A stretch of DNA of 43,418 nucleotides from a virus: positions 1 through 43,418 of IMG/VR virus record IMGVR_UViG_3300004097_002025; one strand, given 5' to 3'. A program made the position numbers and the translations under genes. How positions within the stretch are numbered: the stretch's first letter is position 1; every line of letters starts with the position of its first letter. Below are positions 18,920-27,321 of the stretch, in pieces. The notes under the pieces are model-generated. The model had not been told where the DNA came from. It saw only the letters and a program-made list of their open reading frames with translations, and made no database searches.

Positions 18920-19399
18920 TTAAATATTAATTATAATAAAATCTCTACTTTCAAAAGTATTACTTTTAATAGAATAGTCTATTTTTACTTTAGCGGTATA
19001 GTCTTCAACACCCTCACCAGCAGTTCTAAATATGTCAAACATCTCATATTCTGTATCCATATCTTCTTCATTTAACTGACCAACCGGAACTCTATCTTCT
19101 TCTGAATATGGTTTTATAGAAATATCATTTATTTGTAGGTTTGGTATGTATTTGTCTACCGCCACTTTTATGTCTGATTTTATAGCGTCAAATGTTGGTC
19201 CATCCATAGGCTCAAATATAAACTCGTATATTCTTGTACCAAAATCCGGTAAGTAATATCTACTACCCTTTCTGGTTAATATAAGGTGTAATAAGTCTGT
19301 TCTTATTTCTTGAGCGACAGTATCTGTAAGGGATAAGTATTTACCATCTATACTCTCCCTAAAAGGAAACTTTATACCATATGTTTTTTCAACTGCCAT
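18920..19399 (-). CDS. 25: Baseplate wedge protein gp25
   Basis: This 159-residue protein is a member of the gp25/GPW family (T4 gp25, 132 residues), the small wedge component that anchors the sheath to the baseplate and starts contraction signalling. The diagnostic stretch LILTRKGSRYYLPDFGTRI followed by FEPMDGPTFDAIKSDI is present at about residues 38-75. The family is called lysozyme-like for historical reasons, but I see no reason to expect enzyme activity. It is the first gene after the nrdA terminator, so it should have its own promoter in the 38-base leader, where a GATATTTATC element lies four bases before the ATG. Confidence 0.9.
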   Translation of the reverse strand: MAVEKTYGIKFPFRESIDGKYLSLTDTVAQEIRTDLLHLILTRKGSRYYLPDFGTRIYEFIFEPMDGPTFDAIKSDIKVAVDKYIPNLQINDISIKPYSEEDRVPVGQLNEEDMDTEYEMFDIFRTAGEGVEDYTAKVKIDYSIKSNTFESRDFIIINI

Positions 19400-19402
19400 A
19401 CA

Positions 19403-19411
19403 GATAAATAT
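19403..19411 (-). promoter_or_regulatory. Variant ATATTTATC element before gp25
   Basis: The coding strand reads TAGATATTTATCTGTATGG. The element resembles the CTATTTATA motif but lies only four bases from the start codon instead of 13-14. It sits in the only space between the nrdA terminator and gp25, so a promoter for the outer-baseplate operon is expected here. The exact element is uncertain. Confidence 0.35.
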
Positions 19412-19433
19412 CTATATTTAATTTTTTTAAACT

Positions 19434-19456
19434 AAAAACCCGTCTATTTGACGGGT
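19434..19456 (-). terminator. Intrinsic terminator after nrdA
   Basis: The coding strand has GACCCGTC, AAATA, GACGGGT followed by TTTTAGTTT. The stem is seven perfect base pairs (19438-19444 with 19450-19456) with a five-base loop, and the T-run follows at once. It lies seven bases beyond the nrdA stop, closing the replication and nucleotide operon before the baseplate genes. Confidence 0.85.
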
Positions 19457-19463
19457 CTTAGTG

Positions 19464-21170
19464 TTATCCTTCACAAGCTACACATTGTAGGTCGTTTAAA
19501 TTTAGTTTTTTTCTCGCAAATGCCTGTGCCGAATTCATAGAGTGTTGATAATAAAGTGTTTTCACTCCAAGACTCCAAGAATCTATTAAAAGTTTATTAA
19601 CGTCTTTTGTGGGCATATCAGGTGATATCATTAAATTTAATGACTGTGATTGGTCTATATAATCTTGCCTGATAGCCGCTTGATTGATTATCGATGATTG
19701 ATTTATTTCAGCAAATGTTCTAAAAATGTCTTTTTGCTCATCACTCAAGAAATCTAAGTGTTGTACAGAACCATCATTTTTCTTTATAGAATCCCAAACT
19801 TCTTTAGTGTCTTTACCTATCTCGTTTAGTAAGTTTTTAAGTATAGAATTTTTAATTGTTACTTTCATTTTAGCGACATCTTTAACGTAACAATTAGACC
19901 ATATTGGTTCTATTGATTGTGACACTTGTCCAAGTATGAATGCAGATGATGTAGTGGGTGCAATCGCATTTAATGTTACATTTCTTCTACCATAACCTTT
20001 TAAATATTCAGGTTCACCATATTTTTTAGCCAATTTTTCAGAAGCTGAATATGACTTTTCTTTTATATGTTTAAAAACTTCAACATTTAATTTAGCACTG
20101 TCTTTGGTATCAAACGCTAATCCTTTAGATTGTAGTAATGAGTGCCATCCTAAAACTCCTAAACCTAAAGCTCTTTGTCTTTTTGCGAAATTATATGACT
20201 TTTCAAGATATAAAAAAGCCCTTTTACCCTCAATAGTTTTATTATCTCTTAAATCTTCAATTTTAGTTAAAAATTCAGTAACAACCGCATCCAAGAAGTA
20301 TGTCATAACCTCAACTGCGTCTGTATCTTTCCAATCATCATAATGTAGTAAATTCATAGAGGATAAGACACAAACAAAAGACTCTTCCTCTGAGTTATGT
20401 AAAGCAATTTCAGAACATAAATTAGAATTATAAATTTTAGCCCCTTTGTCTCTATAAACCTCAGGTGATTTATTATTCATTGTATCTGTAAACATAATGT
20501 ACGGGTAACCTATTTCTCCTCTTCGTTGAATTACTTTAGCCCATATCGCTCTTTTGTCATCGTCACCCGCAATCATTTTTTCCATAAAATCATCTGTAAC
20601 TGTAACTGCATGTGTTAGGTCCTGTATTGGAAACCCTTCAGTTCCTATCTCAAGAAATTCCATAATATCTGGATGTTCTGCAGGTAAATACGGTGAGAAT
20701 CTCCCTCTTCTTGTTGAGCCTTGTGATATATTATCTACTACACTTTCAAATAGATTCATGAAATGTACTGCACCCGGAGCGTGTCCATTGTCTGTAATCT
20801 CAGCTCCTCTACCTCTAATATTACCAAAGTAACCTGAAGTACCTCCACCCATTTTACTCATCTCACCAACTTCAGCTTGTGTATGTAAAATAGATTCTAT
20901 ATTATCTCCTATATTAGAACCAAAACAACTTACAGGTAGTCCTCTTTTTTTACCAAAATTTGCCCAAACGGGTGAAGATAACGAGTACCATCCATTACCC
21001 ATATATGTGTAAAATTTTTCAGCAAAACCTTCAATACATAGTATTTTTTCGGCATGCTCTGCAATTGTTTTTATTCTTTCTAAAGGGTTTTCACCTTCAC
21101 TTAAATAACCTCTATTAAGAAATGTTATTGATTCTTCATTTATCCAATCAAATGGTTTTTTTTCTTTCAT
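19464..21170 (-). CDS. nrdA: Ribonucleotide reductase alpha subunit, no ATP-cone
   Basis: This is the catalytic subunit of class I ribonucleotide reductase, reducing ribonucleoside diphosphates for phage DNA synthesis. All core residues are visible: redox Cys82 (GLPVSCFGS) and Cys267 (SFVCVLSS), the active-site triad Asn250, Cys252 and Glu254 (SNLCSEI), the radical-transfer pair Tyr540-Tyr541 (KTLYYQHS) and the C-terminal redox pair Cys563/Cys566 (CVACEG). At 568 residues it is about 190 shorter than E. coli NrdA because the N-terminal ATP-cone is absent; the protein starts directly with the ten-stranded-barrel region. The cone is instead on the neighbouring NrdB. It lies 17 bases after nrdB and ends in a strong terminator. 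No intein or frameshift is seen. Confidence 0.96.
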   Translation of the reverse strand: MKEKKPFDWINEESITFLNRGYLSEGENPLERIKTIAEHAEKILCIEGFAEKFYTYMGNGWYSLSSPVWANFGKKRGLPVSCFGSNIGDNIESILHTQAEVGEMSKMGGGTSGYFGNIRGRGAEITDNGHAPGAVHFMNLFESVVDNISQGSTRRGRFSPYLPAEHPDIMEFLEIGTEGFPIQDLTHAVTVTDDFMEKMIAGDDDKRAIWAKVIQRRGEIGYPYIMFTDTMNNKSPEVYRDKGAKIYNSNLCSEIALHNSEEESFVCVLSSMNLLHYDDWKDTDAVEVMTYFLDAVVTEFLTKIEDLRDNKTIEGKRAFLYLEKSYNFAKRQRALGLGVLGWHSLLQSKGLAFDTKDSAKLNVEVFKHIKEKSYSASEKLAKKYGEPEYLKGYGRRNVTLNAIAPTTSSAFILGQVSQSIEPIWSNCYVKDVAKMKVTIKNSILKNLLNEIGKDTKEVWDSIKKNDGSVQHLDFLSDEQKDIFRTFAEINQSSIINQAAIRQDYIDQSQSLNLMISPDMPTKDVNKLLIDSWSLGVKTLYYQHSMNSAQAFARKKLNLNDLQCVACEG

Positions 21171-21187
21171 TGTATATGTTTTTATTA

Positions 21188-22468
21188 TTAAAATAAGTCG
21201 TTAGATGTGATTGATTTTGATTTTTTACTATAATTAATACTTCTTTTGTTAAAGAAATCCGTGTGTTTTGTTGTTAATATTTCATCATCAAACCATTCAG
21301 TAGTTTCTAATAAAGTATCGTTAACGTCAAATATACTGTCAATCCCTATTGAGTTTAATGATAAATTAAATCTGTTTTTTATAAACTCCATTGTTTGTTT
21401 TTTAGTTAGGAACTCTAAGTCTCCTTTCTCAAAAATCCAATTAATGATTTCAATCTCAGCCTCATAGGCTTCTTTAGTAGCTAAAATTAAATCATAAACT
21501 AACTCTTCAGTCCACCAATCCGGATTTTCTTTTTTGATTAGATTAACCAAATCAAACCCAAATTCTGCGTGTATATTTTCTTCTTTTGAGGTTGCTTCAA
21601 CGGCATTACTTATACCTTTAAGTTTATTTTTATGTTTATTAAAAGACATTATAACTAAAAACTGTGAAAACAATGAAACATTTTCAACAAACATAGAGAA
21701 CAAAACTATAGACTCAAAGTAGTCTTTATTTTCAACTGATTTTGAGGTTGAAATTGATTTTTCTAAGTATTTTATCCTTCTTCTAATTGCAGGTATTTCT
21801 AATAGTTTTTCGAATTGGTTGTTTAAACCTAATAACTGTACTAGGTGTGAGTACGCGTCGGCATGTCTGACTTCAGATTCTGCGAATGTTGCTCCGACAT
21901 TACCAATTTCAGGTTTAGGCATTCTTTTGTAAATGTCTCCCCAAAATGTCTTTACGGCAACTTCTATCTGTGATATCGCTAACATAGCCCTTTCAACTGC
22001 AGACTTTTCTTCTGTAGTTAAATGAACTTTATAATCTTGTATATCTGAAGTAAAATTAAATTCAGTGTGAACCCAATAAGAATGTCTTATAGCGTCTACG
22101 TATTCATTTAAATTTGGGTATTCATATGGTTTTAGATTTATCCTCTTAGAGAATATATTTGGCATGTTGTTAGAACGGTAAATAATATACTCTTTAGCAA
22201 CTAAATTTAACCCATTATCCATGAGTTTATTTTCCACCATATCATGTATTTCATCTACGTGTGGAACTTTATCTTTATGATTTCTAAAAATAGCCTTTGT
22301 TGTAATTCTGGCAATTTTTTCTGCCATTTCTTCATCAATATTTCCAACACTATTCATAGCCTTTAGTACCGCCTTTTCAATTTTATCGACCATATAAGGT
22401 ACTTTATTTCCACTTCTTTTTACGACAAAACGCATGTCATTATCCACTTTAGTTGTTAAATTCTCCAT
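21188..22468 (-). CDS. nrdB: Ribonucleotide reductase beta subunit with N-terminal ATP-cone
   Basis: This radical-generating subunit of class I RNR has 426 residues. Residues about 12-100 form an ATP-cone (FVVKRSGNKVPYMVDKIEKA, then KEYIIYRSN), a dATP/ATP on-off domain normally found on NrdA. The ferritin-like core follows, with ligands Glu199 and His202 and radical Tyr206 (FAESEVRHADAY), Glu262 (FVENVSLF), Glu297 and His300 (SKEENIHAEFG). By spacing, the first metal ligand appears to be Glu169 rather than the usual Asp, but this needs an alignment. The C terminus (TSNDLF) should dock into NrdA. A cone on NrdB is established for Leeuwenhoekiella blandensis RNR, where dATP inhibits by tetramerising NrdB. 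The start follows the helicase stop by 16 bases. Confidence 0.95.
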   Translation of the reverse strand: MENLTTKVDNDMRFVVKRSGNKVPYMVDKIEKAVLKAMNSVGNIDEEMAEKIARITTKAIFRNHKDKVPHVDEIHDMVENKLMDNGLNLVAKEYIIYRSNNMPNIFSKRINLKPYEYPNLNEYVDAIRHSYWVHTEFNFTSDIQDYKVHLTTEEKSAVERAMLAISQIEVAVKTFWGDIYKRMPKPEIGNVGATFAESEVRHADAYSHLVQLLGLNNQFEKLLEIPAIRRRIKYLEKSISTSKSVENKDYFESIVLFSMFVENVSLFSQFLVIMSFNKHKNKLKGISNAVEATSKEENIHAEFGFDLVNLIKKENPDWWTEELVYDLILATKEAYEAEIEIINWIFEKGDLEFLTKKQTMEFIKNRFNLSLNSIGIDSIFDVNDTLLETTEWFDDEILTTKHTDFFNKRSINYSKKSKSITSNDLF

Positions 22469-22484
22469 TATTTACGATTTAAAA

Positions 22485-23864
22485 TTATAATTTATCCTCC
22501 TTTTGTTTTCTTTTGTTAAGGAGTTCTTTAATTCTTTCCTTATTTCTTTCTTCTTTTTTTTCTTCAAGACCAAGGAACGTTACACTCTGTTCAGTATCTA
22601 TCACCAACATCTCATTATCAAACTTACAATTTTCGAATACTATACCATCTTTTCCAATACGAGACTTAGTAATTGCTATTGTTGCGAGATTCATTTCTTT
22701 TTGTTGTAAAGACTTAGCTACCGATATGATTACATGACCTACTTGGGCCTTTTTAATTGAACCACCCATTTGGTCTGTAGTAACAACATCAGAGGATATA
22801 GAACTTCTATTTCCTTGTGTTGCTGTCCAACCTACTAAATTTAGTTCATGGCACATAGCTTCGAATCCTCTCATGACGGAACCTTCACTTTTCCATTCGT
22901 CACCTAAATTTTTATCGGGTACAATACAATCAATATAATCTAACACCACCATGTCTATTTTATTACCTTCAGCCATCATTTTACGAATTTGATTTTTTAT
23001 CTGATTCATGGTTAACGTATCTGATGGTAATTTTTTTAGGATTAGTTTATTACTGGTGTTTTCCCTTATATCTTTAACTTTTTCTAAAACTTTGTCTTTA
23101 TGTATAGACAATAAATCGGGAGCTATTTCAGTCCAAAGAGTAAAATGTTTTCTTTGTATAATTTTAGGATTATCCTCAAAAAAAACTTGAAGTATGTTAT
23201 ATCCCAAATTAAATGCGTGGTTAGAAATTTTAGTTAGGAGGGTAGATTTTCCAACTCCCGTAGGTGCCAAAATAACTCCTATTTCTCCTTTCGCCATACC
23301 TCCTTTCAAAAGGTTGTCAATACCTGGTATACCCATGGGTATTGGATGTCTAAAATCTTCTTCTAAAACATCGTCTAAGTTAGCAAACACATCTGCAGTT
23401 CCGGTGTCTATCTCACCAACTTGTAATGCTTCTCTAACCATTTCCTCCAAATGGTCATAAGATTCAAAGTCACCTTTATCAATAATTTTTTGTGCTCTTC
23501 CCATGACTTTTTGAAGTTCCTGTTGTTTACAGAACTTTAAAGCCTTCTCTTGTACAAAAGTATTCCCTTCTTCAGGTGATTCTTTAATCTGTTCAACAGT
23601 ATCTAAAGTCATTTTTTGAGCCATCGGTGAGGTCAACTCGGACTTAATTAACTGTTCTAGTGTGTTATATGAAGGTGTGTGTTCATACTTTTGATAGTAC
23701 TCTTTGATTATTTGCATAATCAACTTAAAGTACTGATTATCAAAGTATTTAGATTCAATAACATCTACAATAGAAGAAGCAAAATCTTTGTATACAATAA
23801 TATTATTAATAAGTTGTATCTGAAATGTATTACCTAAATACCCAAAATTTTTTTCCTTCGACAT
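22485..23864 (-). CDS. 41: Replicative DNA helicase, DnaB/gp41 family
   Basis: This hexameric 5'-3' replicative helicase has 459 residues, close to T4 gp41 (475). The N-terminal part (about 1-150) is helical, as in DnaB-family proteins. The RecA-like motor carries Walker A APTGVGKST at 200-208, a likely catalytic Glu230 (FFEDN), Walker B MVVLDYID at about 305-312, a sensor Gln350 (TATQGNR) and an Arg-finger-like KSRIGKDG near 400. No primase domain is fused, so a separate primase is expected outside the window. It lies upstream of nrdB in the same operon and downstream of uvsX and the exonuclease, a T4-like recombination and replication grouping. Confidence 0.93.
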   Translation of the reverse strand: MSKEKNFGYLGNTFQIQLINNIIVYKDFASSIVDVIESKYFDNQYFKLIMQIIKEYYQKYEHTPSYNTLEQLIKSELTSPMAQKMTLDTVEQIKESPEEGNTFVQEKALKFCKQQELQKVMGRAQKIIDKGDFESYDHLEEMVREALQVGEIDTGTADVFANLDDVLEEDFRHPIPMGIPGIDNLLKGGMAKGEIGVILAPTGVGKSTLLTKISNHAFNLGYNILQVFFEDNPKIIQRKHFTLWTEIAPDLLSIHKDKVLEKVKDIRENTSNKLILKKLPSDTLTMNQIKNQIRKMMAEGNKIDMVVLDYIDCIVPDKNLGDEWKSEGSVMRGFEAMCHELNLVGWTATQGNRSSISSDVVTTDQMGGSIKKAQVGHVIISVAKSLQQKEMNLATIAITKSRIGKDGIVFENCKFDNEMLVIDTEQSVTFLGLEEKKEERNKERIKELLNKRKQKEDKL

Positions 23865-23901
23865 ATTTTATAATTATAATAGAGTGTCTAAATAAATATA
23901 C

Positions 23902-24357
23902 TCAATTTAGTGTATATTCTTGATAATCGTATGTCAATTTGTCATTTGAAAAAGCGTCACTTAAACTCTTTAAAACTGACTTTAGATGAGGTCTAACATC
24001 TACAGTATATCTTATTTTAGGTGGGTACAATTTACCATCCCAAATCCTATGATATAAAACATTATCATCTTTCTTTATAAAGATGTTAAAATACTCATCA
24101 CCGTCAGTCATAGAAGTTTCAAGTATACCTGAATCTTCATATATCTGAAACTTATTGTCTAACATGTAAACAAGAGTTTTCATTTTTAAGTCATGGTGAA
24201 TATCTATTTCTATGTTTTTTACAACATCTGTAAGTTCTAAACTTTTGTGAGCTTGTTCATTATAATTTTTTACATTAAAAAATCTCTGTACTATAATGTT
24301 GTCATTCAATGTCAACAAGAATTCCATCTTTGTCATGTCTATCCTATCTTTCTTCAT
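23902..24357 (-). CDS. Unknown protein in the replication operon, 151 residues
   Basis: I do not recognise this protein. It is soluble, mixed alpha/beta, starting with a basic MKKDR and then FLLTLNDNIIVQRFF, with an EIDIHHDLKMK segment and an acidic loop (TDGDEYF) before YHRIWDGKLYPP. There is no known motif or membrane segment. It lies between the exonuclease and the helicase, 16 and 37 bases away; in T4 the gene between uvsX and 41 is gene 40, a head-vertex chaperone, but I see no similarity and do not assign it. Co-location suggests a replication or DNA-metabolism accessory role. The start is ATG with an A/T leader. Confidence 0.6.
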   Translation of the reverse strand: MKKDRIDMTKMEFLLTLNDNIIVQRFFNVKNYNEQAHKSLELTDVVKNIEIDIHHDLKMKTLVYMLDNKFQIYEDSGILETSMTDGDEYFNIFIKKDDNVLYHRIWDGKLYPPKIRYTVDVRPHLKSVLKSLSDAFSNDKLTYDYQEYTLN

Positions 24358-24373
24358 AATTTAATTTTTAAAG

Positions 24374-25387
24374 TTATTTTTTTGTTTTTTTAAATCTTCT
24401 TTTTTCTTTTCTTGTTAGTTTCATAAAGGGTGTTAGAAAATACACCCAAGCGTTATCTGTTTTTGGTAAATATTTGAATAATCCATCATCTATCATCATT
24501 CTCATTAGGTTTTGATATCCCCTTCCCTCAGGGTCTATATCTTCTTCATAGTAAAGTTGGACAAGTTCCTTTGCTTCTTCTGTTAATAAGGGTTGTGAGA
24601 GGTCTACGAGTTGTTTGTTAATATCATAAAACTCTTCCCCATATACCCCTCTCTTTGTCTTTCCTGATAGTAAGTTTTGTAATGCTCTGTTGTCTTTATC
24701 ATTCTCGTGTAATTTTTCACCTTTTTGTAAAATATCGTTAACAGAAACTACAGAGTCAATTATCTCAGGGAAAAGTTTTAAGAAAGTCTTTTCACCAAAG
24801 TAATAGATACCATCAATATTATCTGATTTATCTCCAGATATAATCTTAAAGGTACTAACATTTTGGTGAGGGATATAGATGTCCTTTAATTTAACTTTAT
24901 CTCCAAACTTAATCATTTCTTTCTGAGACGGAGAGTAGACCTGCACAGACTCTGAAATGAGTTGTGTGAGGTCTTTATCCGCAGAGAATATGGTTTTGTG
25001 TTCGTCTAAAGAGATTTGACAATAGTAGGCAATCATATCATCAGACTCGTTACCATCTACCACCACCTGACGAATAAACATCTCCTCAAGGTATTGTTTA
25101 ACTCTACCCATCTGCCAATCATATGATTGTTTTTGAATATCATTCAATCTGTTATACCTTCGGTTTTCTTTATACTCAGCAAATATTCTTTTTCTCTGTA
25201 TAGAATTATTCTCACCGTCCCAAAAAACAATAACCTTATCGTAATTGTAGTCATCAATGAATCTACGAATAGTATTCATAAAGTGGTATATACCACCAAT
25301 GTGATTACCTTTGTGGTAATACTCCCGAACTCCATGATACCCAATCTTGAAAAGGTTATTCCCGTCTACTAATAAAGTTTTGGTCAC
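24374..25387 (-). CDS. rnh: 5'-3' exonuclease / RNase H (FEN-like)
   Basis: This 337-residue protein of the FEN-1/T4 RNase H family probably removes RNA primers and trims flaps on the lagging strand. Metal-binding acids are in the family order: Asp8 (LLVDGNN), Asp57 (VFWDGEN), Glu114, Asp116 and Asp117 (GNESDDMIAYY), Asp137 and Asp139 (FSADKDL), and Asp186 and Asp189 (SGDKSDNI, start of the helix-hairpin-helix). A basic segment (KRIFAEYKENRRYNR) fits the DNA-binding arch. The C terminus is very basic (RKEKRRFKKTKK). The start is GTG; an ATG five bases upstream is in another frame and meets a stop at once. It lies nine bases after uvsX. Confidence 0.92.
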   Translation of the reverse strand: MTKTLLVDGNNLFKIGYHGVREYYHKGNHIGGIYHFMNTIRRFIDDYNYDKVIVFWDGENNSIQRKRIFAEYKENRRYNRLNDIQKQSYDWQMGRVKQYLEEMFIRQVVVDGNESDDMIAYYCQISLDEHKTIFSADKDLTQLISESVQVYSPSQKEMIKFGDKVKLKDIYIPHQNVSTFKIISGDKSDNIDGIYYFGEKTFLKLFPEIIDSVVSVNDILQKGEKLHENDKDNRALQNLLSGKTKRGVYGEEFYDINKQLVDLSQPLLTEEAKELVQLYYEEDIDPEGRGYQNLMRMMIDDGLFKYLPKTDNAWVYFLTPFMKLTRKEKRRFKKTKK

Positions 25388-25396
25388 ACCATAAAA

Positions 25397-26401
25397 TTAA
25401 AAGGTTACACTATCTTCTTCTAACTTAAAATCACTACCCGTACCGATAATATCTTTCCAATACTCCGAGTTTTCCGATTTGTATTGTTCAATAGATTTTT
25501 TTTCCTCCGTAGAATCTTTTCCTGATAAGAATCCGTGAGCGGTAACAAGAATTCTACCATCTTCATATCCTAACCCATTAATGTGGTTTTTCATAACTGA
25601 CACTCTGGTACGAGTCGCAAACTTTACTTTTCTTTTGTCTTTTACCGCGGTAATCTTTGTGGTTCCAGCCCCTTTTTGATTCCCAAACAAAAAAACCAAA
25701 GATGAGTTTAACCAAATAGCTTCCCCACCTTTTGCTTTAATTTTCGGTTGACCGAAGGGGTTGTCAGGGAGTTCCACCCACGGTTGGTTGACAATAACCA
25801 AGGTGTTTTCATGTTTAGAATCCGACCTACGTGAACCTGAAATTCTTTGATTAATTCCCATACCTATCTTATCAGCAAGAACTGCTGCGTTGTGTTGTTT
25901 ACCTCCCTTACCATCATAAGTCATTTTACAAGGTACAGAGCCAACAGAATCCCACAAGAACAGTAGGTCGTAATCTAAATCCCCTTTACTTTGTGCGTCC
26001 AACAATTCATTAATAAAGTCAGTAATCTGTTCAATATATTCAAAATTGTTGTTAAATAGGAAGAATCCGTCCCAGTCTAATTCTCCTGTTTCTTCATCAA
26101 CCACTTCTTCACACTCAAAACCCATAAGTTTTGCGTGGTCAAATGACCATTTTTGTTCTGTAATGATAAACACAGGAAGGATACCCTTTTTTTGAGCATC
26201 AACCGCAGCTTTAACAAGTGCAGTAGTTTTGCCTGTGTCCGAGTGACCCAAGAACATATTCAAATGTCCCATAGCCGGACCGGGTACACCAACCGCATCC
26301 AAAAATTCAGTTCCCAAGTCGTAAAATCTTTGGGGTTTGAATTTTGCTGAAGAAGAAAATTTCTTCTTTATATCTTTAAAGTTTTTTTTCTTAATTGCCA
26401 T
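25397..26401 (-). CDS. uvsX: UvsX/RecA-like recombinase
   Basis: This 334-residue strand-exchange ATPase forms filaments on single-stranded DNA for recombination-dependent replication and repair. Walker A is GHSDTGKTT at 52-60, the likely catalytic Glu82 is in FIITEQKW, Walker B is LLFLWDS at about 146-152, and a loop-2-like region follows (NQPWVELPDNPFG, KAKGGEAIWLNSS). It is shorter than T4 UvsX (391). An acidic C terminus (KLEEDSVTF) is present. The ATG stands directly behind the gp32 terminator, so expression probably depends on read-through. The neighbours gp32, exonuclease and gp41 are its expected partners. Confidence 0.92.
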   Translation of the reverse strand: MAIKKKNFKDIKKKFSSSAKFKPQRFYDLGTEFLDAVGVPGPAMGHLNMFLGHSDTGKTTALVKAAVDAQKKGILPVFIITEQKWSFDHAKLMGFECEEVVDEETGELDWDGFFLFNNNFEYIEQITDFINELLDAQSKGDLDYDLLFLWDSVGSVPCKMTYDGKGGKQHNAAVLADKIGMGINQRISGSRRSDSKHENTLVIVNQPWVELPDNPFGQPKIKAKGGEAIWLNSSLVFLFGNQKGAGTTKITAVKDKRKVKFATRTRVSVMKNHINGLGYEDGRILVTAHGFLSGKDSTEEKKSIEQYKSENSEYWKDIIGTGSDFKLEEDSVTF

Positions 26402-26446
26402 AATTTAAAATATAAAAGATGGGGGGATAGTAACGTCCCCCCATCT
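26402..26446 (-). terminator. Strong intrinsic terminator between gp32 and uvsX
   Basis: The coding strand has AGATGGGGGG, a ten-base loop, CCCCCCATCT, then TTTTATATTTTAAATT. The stem is ten perfect pairs (26417-26426 with 26437-26446). The T-rich tail runs straight into the uvsX start codon. There is no room for a promoter behind it, so uvsX and later genes must be reached by read-through or antitermination. Confidence 0.88.
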
Positions 26447-26460
26447 GTAATTTTGGTTTG

Positions 26461-27321
26461 TTAGAAAGGAAGGTCTTCGTCAACCTTCATCTTAGATTGT
26501 GTATCTTCAACAGTTTCAGTAACCACTTCTTTCTTTGAACCTCCTCCGATTGTTTCGGTTTCATCCCCATCACCATATACAAACTTTTTAAGTTCAGAGT
26601 CCCATACAGGTGTTTCACCACGAGCAACTGCTTCAAGGTACTCTACAGGTCTTTGTGCATAAACATCAGACCATGTCATCTCATCTTCTATCCATTCCTT
26701 CATTTGGTCATTGTCTTCACTTAGTGGAGTTGGGTCGTCATACATAATAGTTTGAACAACTGTGTACTCAATACCTGAATTAGTCTTAGACTTAGACAAT
26801 TCAATAATTAAATCTCGACCTTCACTATCATCGGTAATATCTCCCTTTGCCCTCCAAATAGGAATGATTTTATCCAAAATACCTTCTTGCTTATAGTTGT
26901 CTTTAAATCTCCAAAACTTAACACCGTCTTCTTCATTGTCTCGGTCAACAACTTTTACAATGTAAAACTTACGAGGACGATATTGCATTGCGAGTTTCTT
27001 ATCTGACTCCTTACCTGTGGATATTAATTCTTCATAAACTTCAGTTAAAGGTGAACGTTCACCGTCATTTTTACCTGGGTCATACAATTTAACCCACTTA
27101 CCGTCGACTTGAACTTCGTGGAACCATACTTCTTTAAAAGGTGATGAACCGTCAGATGTTGGTAGAATACGAATTTTTGATTGTCCCGATTTTGTTCCTT
27201 TAGGGAGATACGTTGTAAAGTACTTCTTTAAACGTTGCTCTTGTGTCATTCCGTCTCCGTTACCGCGAGACTCTGTGTTTTTTTCGTACTGTGATAGTAC
27301 TGCGTCGAGTGCATTTGCCAT
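26461..27321 (-). CDS. 32: Single-stranded DNA-binding protein gp32-like, zinc-less
   Basis: This 286-residue homologue of T4 gp32 (301) coats single-stranded DNA and organises the replication and recombination machinery. The core pattern is visible: KIRILPTSDGSSPFKEVWFH, then RPRKFYIVKVVDRDNEEDG, VKFWRFKDN and ILDKIIPIWRAKGDITD, matching the gp32 OB-fold. The protein contains no cysteine at all, so the zinc-binding module of T4 gp32 (three Cys and one His) is missing. The last residues, VDEDLPF, resemble the partner-binding tip of bacterial SSB (DDIPF/DDLPF). The tail before it is acidic and flexible. It is the first gene of the replication module, with its own probable promoter and a strong terminator. 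Confidence 0.88.
   Translation of the reverse strand: MANALDAVLSQYEKNTESRGNGDGMTQEQRLKKYFTTYLPKGTKSGQSKIRILPTSDGSSPFKEVWFHEVQVDGKWVKLYDPGKNDGERSPLTEVYEELISTGKESDKKLAMQYRPRKFYIVKVVDRDNEEDGVKFWRFKDNYKQEGILDKIIPIWRAKGDITDDSEGRDLIIELSKSKTNSGIEYTVVQTIMYDDPTPLSEDNDQMKEWIEDEMTWSDVYAQRPVEYLEAVARGETPVWDSELKKFVYGDGDETETIGGGSKKEVVTETVEDTQSKMKVDEDLPF

Noticed and set aside
22468-22500. GGAGG before nrdB as a Shine-Dalgarno
   Set aside because: It is part of the last codons of the helicase gene and about 28 bases from the nrdB start, too far for a ribosome site.
23875-23895. Possible terminator hairpin after the 151-residue gene
   Set aside because: Only four pairs (GAGT/ACTC) with a 14-base loop and no proper T-run.
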